This document shows, one piece after another, positions 7,891 to 17,421 of a DNA stretch of 64,000 nucleotides. Origin of the DNA: Pusillimonas noertemannii (GTDB lineage: Bacteria; Pseudomonadota; Gammaproteobacteria; Burkholderiales; Burkholderiaceae_B); the NCBI RefSeq assembly GCF_003096595.1, contig NZ_QEKO01000002.1:63064-127063 (forward strand). Reading direction: 5' to 3'. The notes beneath the pieces are model-generated. The model was not told the DNA's origin. It searched no databases and saw nothing but the letters and a program-made list of their open reading frames with translations. A program made the translations under genes and the position numbers. Numbering within the stretch: position 1 is the stretch's first letter; the number at the start of each line of letters is the position of its first letter.

Positions 7891-10287
7891 TCAAACGCCA
7901 AGCGTCCATTGTTGGATGGTTCTCGGTGGCAACCCGCGAGGGATGAAGTTTTCCTTGCGCAACCAGGAAAGCCATGGCTTGAGGTCGGATGGCAAAAAGC
8001 GGGCTTTGCGTTCATGCCAGTTTTCGCGAACATCGGAGATGATCTGCGTATCCGTCGGTTGAACACCGTCGATCAGAAAGTCGTTCCAGACTGCGAAAAG
8101 CGTGGCGATGATTTCGACCTCTTCGGTAGTCCTGTCTGCCAGAGCGTAGAGCAAACGATCAAATTCAGTCTTCTGGCCGGGTGTCATTAGAGCTTCGGCG
8201 TTGGCCGCAGGTTCCAACAACGCCGACAAGCAGCGGTACTCCGTCTTTTTCCTGCCGTTGGCCCAGGTCTTTTCATTGACCTCGAACCAGCGCTTGTCTT
8301 GACCTTGCCGCTCGAAATCATAAATCCAGGTATCCAGTGGCCCCGCAGCTTCACGCTCGGGTTTCAGATCCAGATCCAAGCCAATATGCGCTTGCGCCAG
8401 GTACATCACCTTGGCGGCAGCGGTCCGACCGAAGTATTGGGCGTTGGCGAGTTTGTTGATCGCATAACAGCCGATGTTGGCGCGGTAGGTAGCCAAGTCA
8501 ATGACTTGGGCTTTTGAAAATGGCTTTCGCTGAGGCTCTTCCGTTGTGTCGTCTTGTGATTGGGCGAGCCTCAGCGCGCTCAGCAGTTCGGCCTGCTTGC
8601 TGGTTGCGGCCTTAATCTGATGACCCAGCGAATCGCATAAATCCATTAGTTCGTCGATTTTTGCAACAATGCGGTGCTGTTCGGGGAGGGGTGGGAGTGC
8701 CGCAATTACTTGCTTCACTTTGTCTTGGGATATGTTCATTTGGCTATCTGCCATTCCCGACTTCATTCTCTCAATTTGGTCACCTCCATATCCCGTGTTT
8801 AAAACAAGAGCGCAAAAATCCGGGAAAATCAGATCCCCATAGATCTTAAAACGTATAATTTTGTCGGAGAGCATTAGTTGCGGGCGTACAGTTTTTGCAA
8901 CGCAACAAACTCCCACACGGTTCTTTGGGCCCGCGCGGGTAATGAGAATGTCGTTTTCTGCGACTTGCGCATCGGGCCGTGGGGCTAATTTTCCAGGAAG
9001 AGCCTTATTCTCGTGAGGCCAAAACTGTAAGGCTTGAACAGCGGTCGTTTTGAGTACACCCCACTCATTTTCCCTTGCTGGTTCGTTTTCACATTTCGGG
9101 CTCCAGCCAGCATCCATGTATGAAATTAGATCGCCCAATCTTGCCCATTCCCACCCCTGCGGCAACTTATAGGGCTTTTCTTTCTCCGTCACTGACGGCA
9201 AGAGCTTGGGTTTCTTGATCTTGCCTTCCTTTACCAGCCGCTGTTTCTCGGCTTCGATCTCTTTCAGCAGTTCCCTGGCGGGCTGGTCGTCCGGGTTTTG
9301 CGGGACGAGTTTGCCCATCACCGCCAGTTGCAGGATGGCCTTACGCAGTTCGGCGACGTTTTCCTTGACGGTGTAGAGCTCGCCGAAGTGTTCGGCGAGG
9401 AAGGTCTGAGCATGCTGGTGCTGGTCGGGTTCAGCGATGTTCAGCAGTTGCTTGATGGCAGCGGTATGGACGGTCAGGCGCGCCTTCTGCTGGGCGCTGC
9501 GCAGTTTTTCCAGTTCATCACAACGTGCCATCAGTTCGTCAATTTTGGCGACGATGTGGTGTTGTTCGGAGATGGGAGGTAAAGGCAGTTCCAGTTCCGC
9601 AAACAAAGGTGTTGGCACACGCTTCTGGCCAGCCGAACCTGTCATTCTCGCCGCTGTTGTGGAAATGAACTTTGGGTTCTTCAAGAAAAAAAGAAGGTAG
9701 CGTGGGTCAACTGCATCAAATGTGTTGCGAAATATATGAAGCTCAGTTGTTCCGGCACCGATTCCACTGGGGAGGTTAGAGAATACACAAGACTTCGCAT
9801 TCTCAAAGCATGGGGTAATTTTGGCCATTCCGACATCTCCATCTGCGAAATGTGTATAGCCTTTTCTTATATCACCCCAATGACGCTCTTCAAAAGAATG
9901 AAACTCAGAGTAACCCTCCTGAATAAGCGGCATAGGTACAAACCCAGCCAACATATCATCATCTGCATTATTGCGCGGATTGATAAGGCCGATATCACCC
10001 AGCCTCACCCATTCCCACCCCCGCGGCAACGCATAGGGTTTCTCTGCGTCCGTGATCGGCGGCAAGGGCTTGGGCTTCTTGATCTTGCCTTCCTTTACCA
10101 GCCGCTGTTTCTCGGCTTCGATTTCTTTCAGCAGTTCGCTAGCGGGCTGGTCGTTCGGATCTTGTGGCACCAGCTTGCCCTGCATGGCCAATGTCAGGAT
10201 CAGCTCGCGCAGCTTCCTGATGCCATCGGGGGCGGCAAAGGCGGTATCGAAGTGCTTTTCCAATAGTTCGGCGGTGTGCTTATTCAT
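7891..10287 (-). CDS. hsdS: Type I restriction-modification specificity subunit (HsdS)
   Basis: This subunit chooses the bipartite DNA target for the HsdM2S methylase and the HsdR2M2S nuclease. The 798-residue protein has two half-subunits, each with a conserved helix (KLRELILTLAMQGKLVPQ near 25; ELRKAILQLAVMGKLVPQ near 315), a target-recognition domain (about 90-225 and 375-525) and a conserved exit segment (LPPISEQHHIVAKIDELM near 236; LPPLPEQHRIVAKIDELM near 530). A C-terminal extension of some 220 residues (about 575-798) follows, making the protein much longer than the usual 400-600. The recognition-domain DNA (about 8690-9130 and 9610-10010) is visibly richer in A+T than its surroundings. 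It overlaps the upstream nuclease gene by eight bases. Confidence 0.93.
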   Translation of the reverse strand: MNKHTAELLEKHFDTAFAAPDGIRKLRELILTLAMQGKLVPQDPNDQPASELLKEIEAEKQRLVKEGKIKKPKPLPPITDAEKPYALPRGWEWVRLGDIGLINPRNNADDDMLAGFVPMPLIQEGYSEFHSFEERHWGDIRKGYTHFADGDVGMAKITPCFENAKSCVFSNLPSGIGAGTTELHIFRNTFDAVDPRYLLFFLKNPKFISTTAARMTGSAGQKRVPTPLFAELELPLPPISEQHHIVAKIDELMARCDELEKLRSAQQKARLTVHTAAIKQLLNIAEPDQHQHAQTFLAEHFGELYTVKENVAELRKAILQLAVMGKLVPQNPDDQPARELLKEIEAEKQRLVKEGKIKKPKLLPSVTEKEKPYKLPQGWEWARLGDLISYMDAGWSPKCENEPARENEWGVLKTTAVQALQFWPHENKALPGKLAPRPDAQVAENDILITRAGPKNRVGVCCVAKTVRPQLMLSDKIIRFKIYGDLIFPDFCALVLNTGYGGDQIERMKSGMADSQMNISQDKVKQVIAALPPLPEQHRIVAKIDELMDLCDSLGHQIKAATSKQAELLSALRLAQSQDDTTEEPQRKPFSKAQVIDLATYRANIGCYAINKLANAQYFGRTAAAKVMYLAQAHIGLDLDLKPEREAAGPLDTWIYDFERQGQDKRWFEVNEKTWANGRKKTEYRCLSALLEPAANAEALMTPGQKTEFDRLLYALADRTTEEVEIIATLFAVWNDFLIDGVQPTDTQIISDVRENWHERKARFLPSDLKPWLSWLRKENFIPRGLPPRTIQQWTLGV
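9212..9273. repeat. Intragenic direct repeat in hsdS, copy 2
   Basis: Bases 9212-9258 are identical (47 of 47) to 10076-10122; after one mismatch, another 14 bases match. The repeat encodes the ELLKEIEAEKQRLVKEG region that precedes each target-recognition domain. Such long identity within one gene can support recombination between the two half-subunits. Confidence 0.85.
10076..10137. repeat. Intragenic direct repeat in hsdS, copy 1
   Basis: Partner of the repeat at 9212-9273, in the same orientation, 864 bases away. It sits just before the first target-recognition domain of HsdS. Confidence 0.85.
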
Positions 10288-11320
10288 GCTCGCCCCCTAG
10301 TTCGCGTTCGATCTGTTCGATGCTGGGCAGGCTGGTTTGTAGTTCTTCAGGCAGGGATTCAATCAATTGGTATTCCGCCACGCCGATGGGCTGAGTCTTG
10401 TCGCGCAATGCGTATTCGGCCACCACGGTGTTCTTACTTTTGCACAGCAACAGGCCGATGGTGGGGTTGTCCTGTTCGGCCTTGACCTGCATATCGACGG
10501 CAGTGAGGTAGAAGCTCAACTGGCCGAGGTGTTCCGGTTTGAATTTCTCGGCTTTCAGCTCGATGACCACGTAGCAGCGCAGCTTGAGGTGGTAGAACAG
10601 CAGGTCGATGTAGAAGTCGTCACCGCCGACTTCCAGATGAATCTGGCGACCGACGAAGGCAAAGCCCGCACCCAGTTCCAGCAGGAACTGGGTGATGTGC
10701 TTGACCAGCGCTGACTCGATTTCCCGCTCGTTGGCTTCCTGGCCAACATCCAGGAAGTCGAACAAGTAGGGATCCTTGAGGGCTTGCCGGGCCAGATCGG
10801 TTCCCGGCGCGGGAAGACGGTTGGCGAAGTTGGTGATCGCTTGGCCTTCTCGTTCCAGCAGGCGGGATTCGATATGGATTTCCAGTGTGGCGCGTGACCA
10901 GCCGTGTTCCACGGCGCGCTGGGCATAGGCCAGGCGTTGTTCTCGCTGCTTCAGCTTGGCCAGCAACACCAGGTTGTGGCCCCAGGGCAATTGTCCAACA
11001 GCCTGTTGGACAATTGCCGCGTCCGGCCAGGCGTCGGCGAAGGAACGCATGTACATCAGGTTGGCGCGGGAAAAGCCCTTCATCTCGGGAAAGGCTGTCC
11101 TGAGGTCGTGCGCCAGCCGCTCGATGACCTTGGCCCCCCAGCCCTGCTCAGCCTGCCGCTGCAGGATGTCACGGCCGATCTGCCAGTAGAGCAGCACCAG
11201 TTCGCGGTTGACGGCCAGCGCGGCCCGCTGCCGGGCATTGTGGATGCGGTTCTTCAGTTCGCCCAGCCAGTTGGCGTAGCCTTCGGGGGCTGGAACGAGG
11301 GAGACGGGCTTGTCGCTCAT
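10280..11320 (-). CDS. YhcG-family (DUF1016) PD-(D/E)XK nuclease domain protein
   Basis: The 346-residue product has the DUF1016 N-terminal helical domain (about 10-160, with LVLLYWQIGRDIL and WGAKVIERLAHDLR) and a C-terminal PD-(D/E)XK fold. The nuclease core is visible as DDFYIDLLFYH followed by CYVVIELKAEKFKPEHLGQL (about 230-270), giving the Asp and Glu-x-Lys expected of the family. Its biochemical role is unsettled. It is inserted between hsdM and hsdS, overlapping hsdM by four bases (ATGA) and hsdS by eight, so it must be made together with the RM complex. A broken relative lies at 7171-7530. Confidence 0.88.
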   Translation of the reverse strand: MSDKPVSLVPAPEGYANWLGELKNRIHNARQRAALAVNRELVLLYWQIGRDILQRQAEQGWGAKVIERLAHDLRTAFPEMKGFSRANLMYMRSFADAWPDAAIVQQAVGQLPWGHNLVLLAKLKQREQRLAYAQRAVEHGWSRATLEIHIESRLLEREGQAITNFANRLPAPGTDLARQALKDPYLFDFLDVGQEANEREIESALVKHITQFLLELGAGFAFVGRQIHLEVGGDDFYIDLLFYHLKLRCYVVIELKAEKFKPEHLGQLSFYLTAVDMQVKAEQDNPTIGLLLCKSKNTVVAEYALRDKTQPIGVAEYQLIESLPEELQTSLPSIEQIERELGGEHE

Positions 11321-12795
11321 TCCGCTTGCCCGCTGGTAGCCTTGAGCGCGGCCAGCAGTTCAGTTTTCAGCGCTTGCTGGGCAGCCTGCAACTGGCGGGT
11401 AATGTCCTGGTATTCGGCCATCAGTTCGTCCGGATCACCCAGTTCGACAGCCACCTCGTGCGGGTTCTTGCAGTCCAGGTTGTAGTTGCGAGCAGCCAGA
11501 TCCTTGGCAGAGACCTTCCAGGCATGCTCGGTGGTCTTGCGTCCCTTGCGTTGCGGGCCGCCCCACCAGGCTTTCTCAAGATCGAATTCCTTAATGGTCA
11601 ACGGCTTGGAACGGGAATAGCTCTTGTAGCCCTCTGGGTAGGGATGCTCGAAGAACCATACGTCCTTGGTGGGGCCGCCCTTCTCGAAGAACAGGATGTT
11701 GGTGGCGATGCTGGTGTAGGGGGCGAACACGCCTTTGGGCAGGCGCACGATGGTGTGCAGGTTGAACTCTTCCAGCAGTTCGCGCTTGAGCGTGGTTTTC
11801 ACTCCCTCGCCGAACAGAAAGCCATCCGGCAACACCACGGCAGCGCGGCCAGTGTCGTGCCTGAGCAGGTGCATGATCAACGCCATGAACAGGTCGGCGG
11901 TCTCGCGGGTCTGATGCTTGGCGAGGAAGTTCTTCTCGATGCCATCCTCTTCCATGCCGCCGAATGGTGGGTTGGTGATGATAATGTCCACCCGGTCGCG
12001 CGGGCCATAGTCCTTGAAGGGGCGAGAGAGCGTGTTGTCGTGGCGGATCCGGGTAGGCACGTCGATGCCGTGCAGCATCATGTTGGTCATGGCCAGCATG
12101 TGCGGCAGGGGCTTCTTCTCGACGCCGTGGATGTTTTCTTGCAGCAGCCGGTTGTCATCTGGCGTCTTGACCTGCTTTCTGAGGTGCTCGATGGCGCAGG
12201 TCAGGAAGCCACCCGTGCCGCAGGCTGGGTCGAGGATGCTTTCGCCGAGTTTCGGGTCGAGGATATCGACCATGAACTGCGTGACCGCACGCGGGGTGTA
12301 GTACTCGCCCGCGTTGCCAGCCGACTGCAAGTCGGCGAGGATTTTCTCGTAGATATCGTTGAACAGGTGCCGGTCGCTGGACGAGTTGAAATCCACGTCC
12401 TCTTCAATGGTGTTGATCACCTGGCGCAGCAGCGTGCCGGACTTCATGTAGTTGTAGGCATCCTCGAACACCGAGCCGATCACCCGGCCTTGCGCGGACA
12501 CGCCCGCCTTGGTGGCAAGCTGTTTCAAGGAGGGAAAGAGGTCGTTGTTGACGAAGTCGATCAACTCTTCACCGGTCATGCCTTCCGGATCCTTGGCCCA
12601 GTTGCTCCAGCGAAAGCGGCTTTGCAGCGGCGAACGGTAGCTGGACTGGGTCAGTTCCCACTCCTGTTCCTTGTCGTCGAAGATCTTCAGGAACAACAGC
12701 CAGCAGATTTGGCTGATTCGCTGGGCATCGCCATCGACGCCGACATCCTTGCGCATGATGTCCTGGATGGCTTTGATAAGAGTTGCGAGTGACAT
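11317..12795 (-). CDS. hsdM: Type I restriction-modification methyltransferase subunit (HsdM)
   Basis: This N6-adenine DNA methyltransferase has 492 residues. An N-terminal helical domain (about 5-140) is followed by the S-adenosylmethionine-binding motif I DPACGTGGFL (about 188-197) and the catalytic motif IV NPPFGG (about 275-280). It forms the M2S methylase with HsdS and protects host sites from HsdR. It starts 25 bases after the hsdR stop and overlaps the YhcG-type gene by ATGA. Confidence 0.95.
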   Translation of the reverse strand: MSLATLIKAIQDIMRKDVGVDGDAQRISQICWLLFLKIFDDKEQEWELTQSSYRSPLQSRFRWSNWAKDPEGMTGEELIDFVNNDLFPSLKQLATKAGVSAQGRVIGSVFEDAYNYMKSGTLLRQVINTIEEDVDFNSSSDRHLFNDIYEKILADLQSAGNAGEYYTPRAVTQFMVDILDPKLGESILDPACGTGGFLTCAIEHLRKQVKTPDDNRLLQENIHGVEKKPLPHMLAMTNMMLHGIDVPTRIRHDNTLSRPFKDYGPRDRVDIIITNPPFGGMEEDGIEKNFLAKHQTRETADLFMALIMHLLRHDTGRAAVVLPDGFLFGEGVKTTLKRELLEEFNLHTIVRLPKGVFAPYTSIATNILFFEKGGPTKDVWFFEHPYPEGYKSYSRSKPLTIKEFDLEKAWWGGPQRKGRKTTEHAWKVSAKDLAARNYNLDCKNPHEVAVELGDPDELMAEYQDITRQLQAAQQALKTELLAALKATSGQAE

Positions 12796-12820
12796 GAATA
12801 CTTCCTGGGTCTAGTTCTGG

Positions 12821-15211
12821 TCAGGCGCGGTAGAGCTCACGTTCAAGCTCGCCCACGGCCTGTTGGTATTGGGTCTTGCCGCCAAAGGCACGCACCAGTT
12901 CGATCGGTGTGCCCAGGCGGTTGAAGGGAGCGATGGCGAGGATCTGCGTTTCCTCGATGGCGGCCACGCCTTCGTCGGCATACTTGTCGAGCAGGGCTTC
13001 GAGCACCTTTTGCGCCTGCTCGCCATACTTGGCGAAGTAATGGCGCTTCTTGACCTGCTCGGCCCGCTCCTTGCGCGTGAGTGGGGGCTGGTCCCAGGCC
13101 ACGTGGCATAGCAGATCGAAGGGGTCGAAATCCTTGCCGGATTGCTTGTCCACCTCGTCGGCCAAAGCCTCGAAAAAGATGCCTTGATGAGCCAGCTCGT
13201 CGATGATGGCCTGCTTCTTTTCGGCCTTGCTCCAATGGCGCAGGAAATCGTCGAGTGACGCGAACTCCTTGGCCAGGGTGTTACGGGTGTAATCCTTCAG
13301 GGACTCGGTGATCAGTTTGCCGTTGGCGTCGAAGTACTGCACCCGCTCGGCCACCACCTTGACCTCGACATTGGCGACAACGTAACGACGCACGTTGGTG
13401 CCTTCCTCGCCTGGCAGCGGTTCGGCTACGCCGCCGGGGGACGTGGGGTTGTCGTCCGGCGTGGGATAGGTGAATTCATCGTCAGGCGACGCCTCCCCTT
13501 CTTCTTCATCTGGAGGAAGCGGTGGCTCGCCCGGGCCTGGCTCATAGATCTGGACGGGATCGCCGTCGAAAGCCGGATCGGCGAACAGCTCGGTCGCTTT
13601 CTTGAAGTCGAGAATGGTGAACCAGTACTTGTCGAAGTCTTCATTTATGCGCGTCCCGCGACCGATGATCTGCTTGAACTCGGTCATGGACTGGATACGT
13701 TGATCCAGCACAATGAGCTTGCAGGTCTGGGCATCGACGCCCGTGGTCATCAGCTTGGAAGTGGTCGCGATGACGGGGTATTTGCTTTCCGGGAAGATGA
13801 AGTTGTCCAACTCCATCTTGCCTTCTTCATTGTCGCCGGTGATGCGCACGACATAGCGGTGGTTCTGCGCCACCAGGTCGGCGTTTTCGTTGACCAGCGC
13901 CTGGCGCATGCGTTCGGCATGGTCGATGTTGTCGCAGAAGACGATGGTCTTGTCGAAGCGGTTGCTGGCTTTCAGGTACTCACTGATCTTGCGCGCCACC
14001 ACGTGCGTGCGCTGTTCCAGTACCAGCGTCTTGTCAAAATCACGCTGGTTGTAGATACGGTCTTCGATCTCGTTACCGTGCTTGTCGAGCATGCCCTTGT
14101 CGGGACGCCAGCCGGTCAGGTCTTTGTCCAGGTCGATGCGCACCACCTTGTAGGGTGCGAGAAAGCCATCGTCGATGCCCTGGCGTAGCGAGTAGGTGTA
14201 AATGGGCTCGCCGAAGTAGTCGATGTTGGAAACGTCCTTGGTTTCCTTGGGCGTCGCGGTCAGACCGATCTGTGTGGCGGAGTGGAAATACGTCAGGATC
14301 TCGCGCCAGGCCGAATCTTCGGCAGCACTGCCCCGGTGGCATTCGTCGATCACGATCAGGTCGAAGAATTCCGGGCTGAACTGTTTGTAGATGTTCCGTT
14401 CTTCTTCGTTACCGGTGACGGCTTGGTAAAGTGACAGGTAGATCTCATACGACTTGTTGGCTTGTCGCCTCTGGATCTTGGTCATCGCAGCGCCGAACGG
14501 CTTGAAGTCGTTGGTCATGGTCTGATCGACCAGGATGTTGCGGTCAGCCAGAAACAGGATGCGTTTCTTGGCACGCGACTTCCACAACCGCCAGATGATC
14601 TGGAAGGCGGTATAGGTCTTGCCTGTACCCGTGGCCATCACCAGCAGAATGCGCTTCTGCTCTTTGGCTATCGCCTCGATGGTCTTGTTAATGGCAAGCA
14701 ACTGGTAGTAGCGGGGCATCTTGTTACTGCCATCGCTGTAGTAGTCCTGGGCCACCAGGGCCTGCTGCTGCGTGCTCAGCCCCTGGTGCTCTGCCCACCA
14801 CCGCCACAGCGTATCGGCACTGGGGAACTCGTCTAGGCCCAGTTCGCGCTCGATCACACCGTCCTTGGCGATCTTGTTGTGGAACAGGAAGCCGTCTCCA
14901 TTGCTGCTGAATACGAAAGGCACTTGCAGCATGTCGGCATAGCCAAGCGCCTGTTGCATGCCCGAGCCGACAGCGTGCTTGTTGTCCTTGGCTTCGATGA
15001 CGGCGATGGGCAGGTTGGGCTTGTGGAACAGCACATAGTCGGCGCGCTTGTGCTGACCGCGCGTGTGCAGTTTGCCGCGTACGATGATGCGACCCTTGGT
15101 CAGCAGGAACTCTTCTCGCACCTGGGTCAGAACATCCCATCCGGCCTTTTCCAGAGCAGGCGTGATGAACTTAGTGCAGATATCGCGCTCACTGAGTGTC
15201 TGCTTATTCAT
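12821..15211 (-). CDS. hsdR: Type I restriction endonuclease subunit (HsdR)
   Basis: This is the motor and nuclease of the RM complex. From the chosen start it has 796 residues. An N-terminal nuclease domain carries [21 protein letters not shown] (about 55-80, Asp and Glu-x-Lys), then come superfamily 2 helicase motifs: Walker A MATGTGKT (about 188), VIDECHRG (about 285), LTATPKET, and GRGTRINED late in the motor. A C-terminal region like that of EcoEI-type R subunits follows. I start at the ATG at 15211 because a GGAGGGGG site lies just upstream and [16 protein letters not shown] is a typical opening; the frame is open to 15283. It is the first gene of the island operon. All motifs are intact. 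Confidence 0.93.
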   Translation of the reverse strand: MNKQTLSERDICTKFITPALEKAGWDVLTQVREEFLLTKGRIIVRGKLHTRGQHKRADYVLFHKPNLPIAVIEAKDNKHAVGSGMQQALGYADMLQVPFVFSSNGDGFLFHNKIAKDGVIERELGLDEFPSADTLWRWWAEHQGLSTQQQALVAQDYYSDGSNKMPRYYQLLAINKTIEAIAKEQKRILLVMATGTGKTYTAFQIIWRLWKSRAKKRILFLADRNILVDQTMTNDFKPFGAAMTKIQRRQANKSYEIYLSLYQAVTGNEEERNIYKQFSPEFFDLIVIDECHRGSAAEDSAWREILTYFHSATQIGLTATPKETKDVSNIDYFGEPIYTYSLRQGIDDGFLAPYKVVRIDLDKDLTGWRPDKGMLDKHGNEIEDRIYNQRDFDKTLVLEQRTHVVARKISEYLKASNRFDKTIVFCDNIDHAERMRQALVNENADLVAQNHRYVVRITGDNEEGKMELDNFIFPESKYPVIATTSKLMTTGVDAQTCKLIVLDQRIQSMTEFKQIIGRGTRINEDFDKYWFTILDFKKATELFADPAFDGDPVQIYEPGPGEPPLPPDEEEGEASPDDEFTYPTPDDNPTSPGGVAEPLPGEEGTNVRRYVVANVEVKVVAERVQYFDANGKLITESLKDYTRNTLAKEFASLDDFLRHWSKAEKKQAIIDELAHQGIFFEALADEVDKQSGKDFDPFDLLCHVAWDQPPLTRKERAEQVKKRHYFAKYGEQAQKVLEALLDKYADEGVAAIEETQILAIAPFNRLGTPIELVRAFGGKTQYQQAVGELERELYRA

Positions 15212-15351
15212 AGCCTGTCCCCCCTCCGTACTGGCACTTTTATCTGTGCCTGCTTGCCTGCTACTGGGCTGAAGCCGTATCAATTCGTGACGATTATCCT
15301 CGATAACAACTATCAGAGGGCTCGAATGTCGTCAGCTTCCTCTAAAAAATG

Positions 15352-15374
15352 GGGTAATACACGCTTCATTACCC
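15352..15374. promoter_or_regulatory. Perfect inverted repeat over the hsdR promoter (possible operator)
   Basis: GGGTAAT (15352-15358) and ATTACCC (15368-15374) form a perfect 7-bp inverted repeat with a 9-base spacer, covering the proposed -10 box and the spacer. A further TATTACC half-site occurs at about 15388-15394. The symmetry suits a dimeric repressor, but no regulator gene is present in the island. Confidence 0.5.
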
Positions 15375-15383
15375 TATTTTCAA
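15354..15383 (-). promoter_or_regulatory. Candidate hsdR promoter
   Basis: On the minus strand TTGAAA (15383-15378) and TATTAC (15359-15354) are separated by 18 bases, in the AT-rich gap between ychF and hsdR, about 140 bases before the hsdR start. The boxes are imperfect, so this is a candidate only. Confidence 0.4.
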
Positions 15384-15441
15384 TTGCCTATTACCTTTAT
15401 TTTCGCAGTAGGTATCAACCTGAAAATTCAGCACCGACTAA

Positions 15442-16533
15442 TCAGACGTTGAACAAGAAATTCAACACATCCCCGTCCTTCACCACATATTCCTTGCCTT
15501 CAGCCCGCATCTTGCCGGCCTCTTTCGCGCCCTGCTCGCCCTTGCAGGCGATGTAGTCGTCGTAAGCAATGGTTTGCGCGCGGATGAAGCCGCGTTCGAA
15601 GTCGGTGTGGATGACGCCGGCGGCCTGGGGGGCCGTGTCGCCGATGCGGATGGTCCAGGCGCGCACTTCCTTCACGCCGGCGGTGAAATAGGTTTGCAGG
15701 CCCAGCAGGGTGTAGGCGGCGCGGATGACGCGGTTCAGGCCGGGCTCGTCCATGCCCATGTCTTCCAGGAACACGGTCTTGTCTTCGTCGTCGAGCTCTG
15801 CGATCTCGGCCTCGACGGCGGCGCATACGGCCACGACCGGCGCGTGCTCGGCTTCGGCGTACTTGCGCACGGCATCCAGGTGCGGGTTGTCGTTGAAGCC
15901 GTCTTCGCGCACGTTGGCCACATACATGCAGCGCTTGGCGGTGATGAAGCAGAACTGCTTGATCAGGGCGAGTTCGTCTTCGTCGAGCGAAAGCGAGCGT
16001 ATGGGGCGGGCTTCGTTCAGGACGGGAATCAGCTTTTCAAGCGCGGCCACCATCTTGATGGCTTCTTTGTCGCCGGAACGTGCCGTCTTTTGATGACGCT
16101 GCAAGGCTTTTTCGGCGGAAGCCAGGTCGGCCAGGGCCAGCTCGGTGTTGATGACCTCGATGTCGGAAATGGGGTCGACGCGGCCGGCAACGTGAACGAC
16201 GTTCTCGTCTTCGAAGCAGCGCACCACGTGCACGATGGCGTCGGTTTCGCGGATGTTGGCCAGGAACTGGTTGCCCAGGCCCTCGCCCTTCGATGCGCCC
16301 GCCACCAGGCCGGCGATGTCGACGAACTCGACCACGGCCGGCAGCACACGCTCGGGCTTGACGATTTCAGCCAGCGCGGCCAGCCGGGCGTCGGGCACCT
16401 CGACCACGCCCACGTTGGGCTCGATGGTGCAGAAGGGATAGTTTTCCGCCGCAATGCCCGCCTTGGTCAGGGCGTTGAACAAAGTAGATTTTCCGACGTT
16501 GGGCAGGCCAACGATGCCGCATTGCAAAGCCAT
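15442..16533 (-). CDS. ychF: Ribosome-associated ATPase YchF
   Basis: YchF is an Obg-family P-loop protein that prefers ATP over GTP and binds ribosomes. The 363-residue product starts [20 protein letters not shown] with the Walker A motif at residues 8-15, followed by [20 protein letters not shown] (the G3 region) and a C-terminal TGS domain ending [12 protein letters not shown]. Length matches the family exactly. It marks the return to host housekeeping DNA after the RM island. Confidence 0.97.
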   Translation of the reverse strand: MALQCGIVGLPNVGKSTLFNALTKAGIAAENYPFCTIEPNVGVVEVPDARLAALAEIVKPERVLPAVVEFVDIAGLVAGASKGEGLGNQFLANIRETDAIVHVVRCFEDENVVHVAGRVDPISDIEVINTELALADLASAEKALQRHQKTARSGDKEAIKMVAALEKLIPVLNEARPIRSLSLDEDELALIKQFCFITAKRCMYVANVREDGFNDNPHLDAVRKYAEAEHAPVVAVCAAVEAEIAELDDEDKTVFLEDMGMDEPGLNRVIRAAYTLLGLQTYFTAGVKEVRAWTIRIGDTAPQAAGVIHTDFERGFIRAQTIAYDDYIACKGEQGAKEAGKMRAEGKEYVVKDGDVLNFLFNV

Positions 16534-16644
16534 GGAGATCCTGAAAGTTGAATGAAGCGAGAAATCGCAAGCAAATAGTATCTATTTTAACCGGCCGGCG
16601 GGGGCTGTCGCCCGTGGCGCAGGCTTCGGCACAGGGAATCGTTT

Positions 16645-17421
16645 CTAAGCAGGCGGCAGGGGCATCCACTGCAGGGCCAGCCACACCACCAGCAAGGGCC
16701 CGCCATTGAACATTCCGTGCAACAGCATGCTTGCGCCTATGCCCCGCCGCACGCGCAGCCAGGCCAGCGCCAAGCCGGTAAGCCACTGCGGCAGTACCAG
16801 CAAGGGCATCAGCCACCAAGGCGTCTGGTTCAACGAGAAGTTGTTGAGGTGAACCGCCGCGAACAGCAGGCAAGAGCCATGCACCACCCAGGGGAATATG
16901 CGCAGATAGGCGCGGCGCCAGCGCCAGGGCAAGGCTGCGGGCCTGGCCGGAACGCGCCGCAAATACGGCCACCAACACAGCAACACCACCATGCCCGCCA
17001 GCGCCACGGCATACCAGCGAGGCCCCGACAGCAGCGCCACCACGCAGGCCGGCACCAGCCAGACCGCGCGGCCCGGCTGGCGAAGGCCATGCCGGAAAGT
17101 CAATTCTTCGACGATGGGCGCCCACAGCAAGGCCTGCAGCCAGGGAATATTGCCCAGGTCGAGCCGGTGCTCTGCCCCGCCTGCGCCGGCGGCGGCCAGG
17201 GCGATGGGGCCCAGGAACAGCAAGTTGATCGCCCACAGCACGCAGGCCCAGCGAAACAGGCGCCCCACCGACACATCTGGGAACCAGTCCATCCATTCGC
17301 CGTGGCCGCCCCGCCTGCCCGGAAGGCGCGGAGCTATGCGGGGCCTGGCCACGAAGCGCAGGAAGTCGCGCCACTCGTCGCGAAACCTCAGGGTATGCGT
17401 GCCGTAGGCGCCGGTTGCCAC
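16645..17421 (-). CDS. CPBP-family intramembrane metalloprotease
   Basis: The 258-residue membrane protein has the three motifs of the CPBP (Rce1/ABI) family: EELTFRHGL (about residue 107, the paired glutamates and arginine), FAAVHLNNF (about 190) and LHGMFN (about 237). Seven or so hydrophobic segments are visible. The substrate is unknown; relatives process prenylated proteins or bacteriocins. The start codon is GTG placed directly after the pth stop (TGAGTG), so translation is probably coupled to pth. A later in-frame Met at MDWFPDV is an alternative start. Confidence 0.8.
   Translation of the reverse strand: MATGAYGTHTLRFRDEWRDFLRFVARPRIAPRLPGRRGGHGEWMDWFPDVSVGRLFRWACVLWAINLLFLGPIALAAAGAGGAEHRLDLGNIPWLQALLWAPIVEELTFRHGLRQPGRAVWLVPACVVALLSGPRWYAVALAGMVVLLCWWPYLRRVPARPAALPWRWRRAYLRIFPWVVHGSCLLFAAVHLNNFSLNQTPWWLMPLLVLPQWLTGLALAWLRVRRGIGASMLLHGMFNGGPLLVVWLALQWMPLPPA

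Noticed and set aside
7012-15441. Prophage or integrative element with attachment sites
   Set aside because: No integrase, no tRNA at either end and no flanking direct repeats seen; it is an RM island with transposase debris only.
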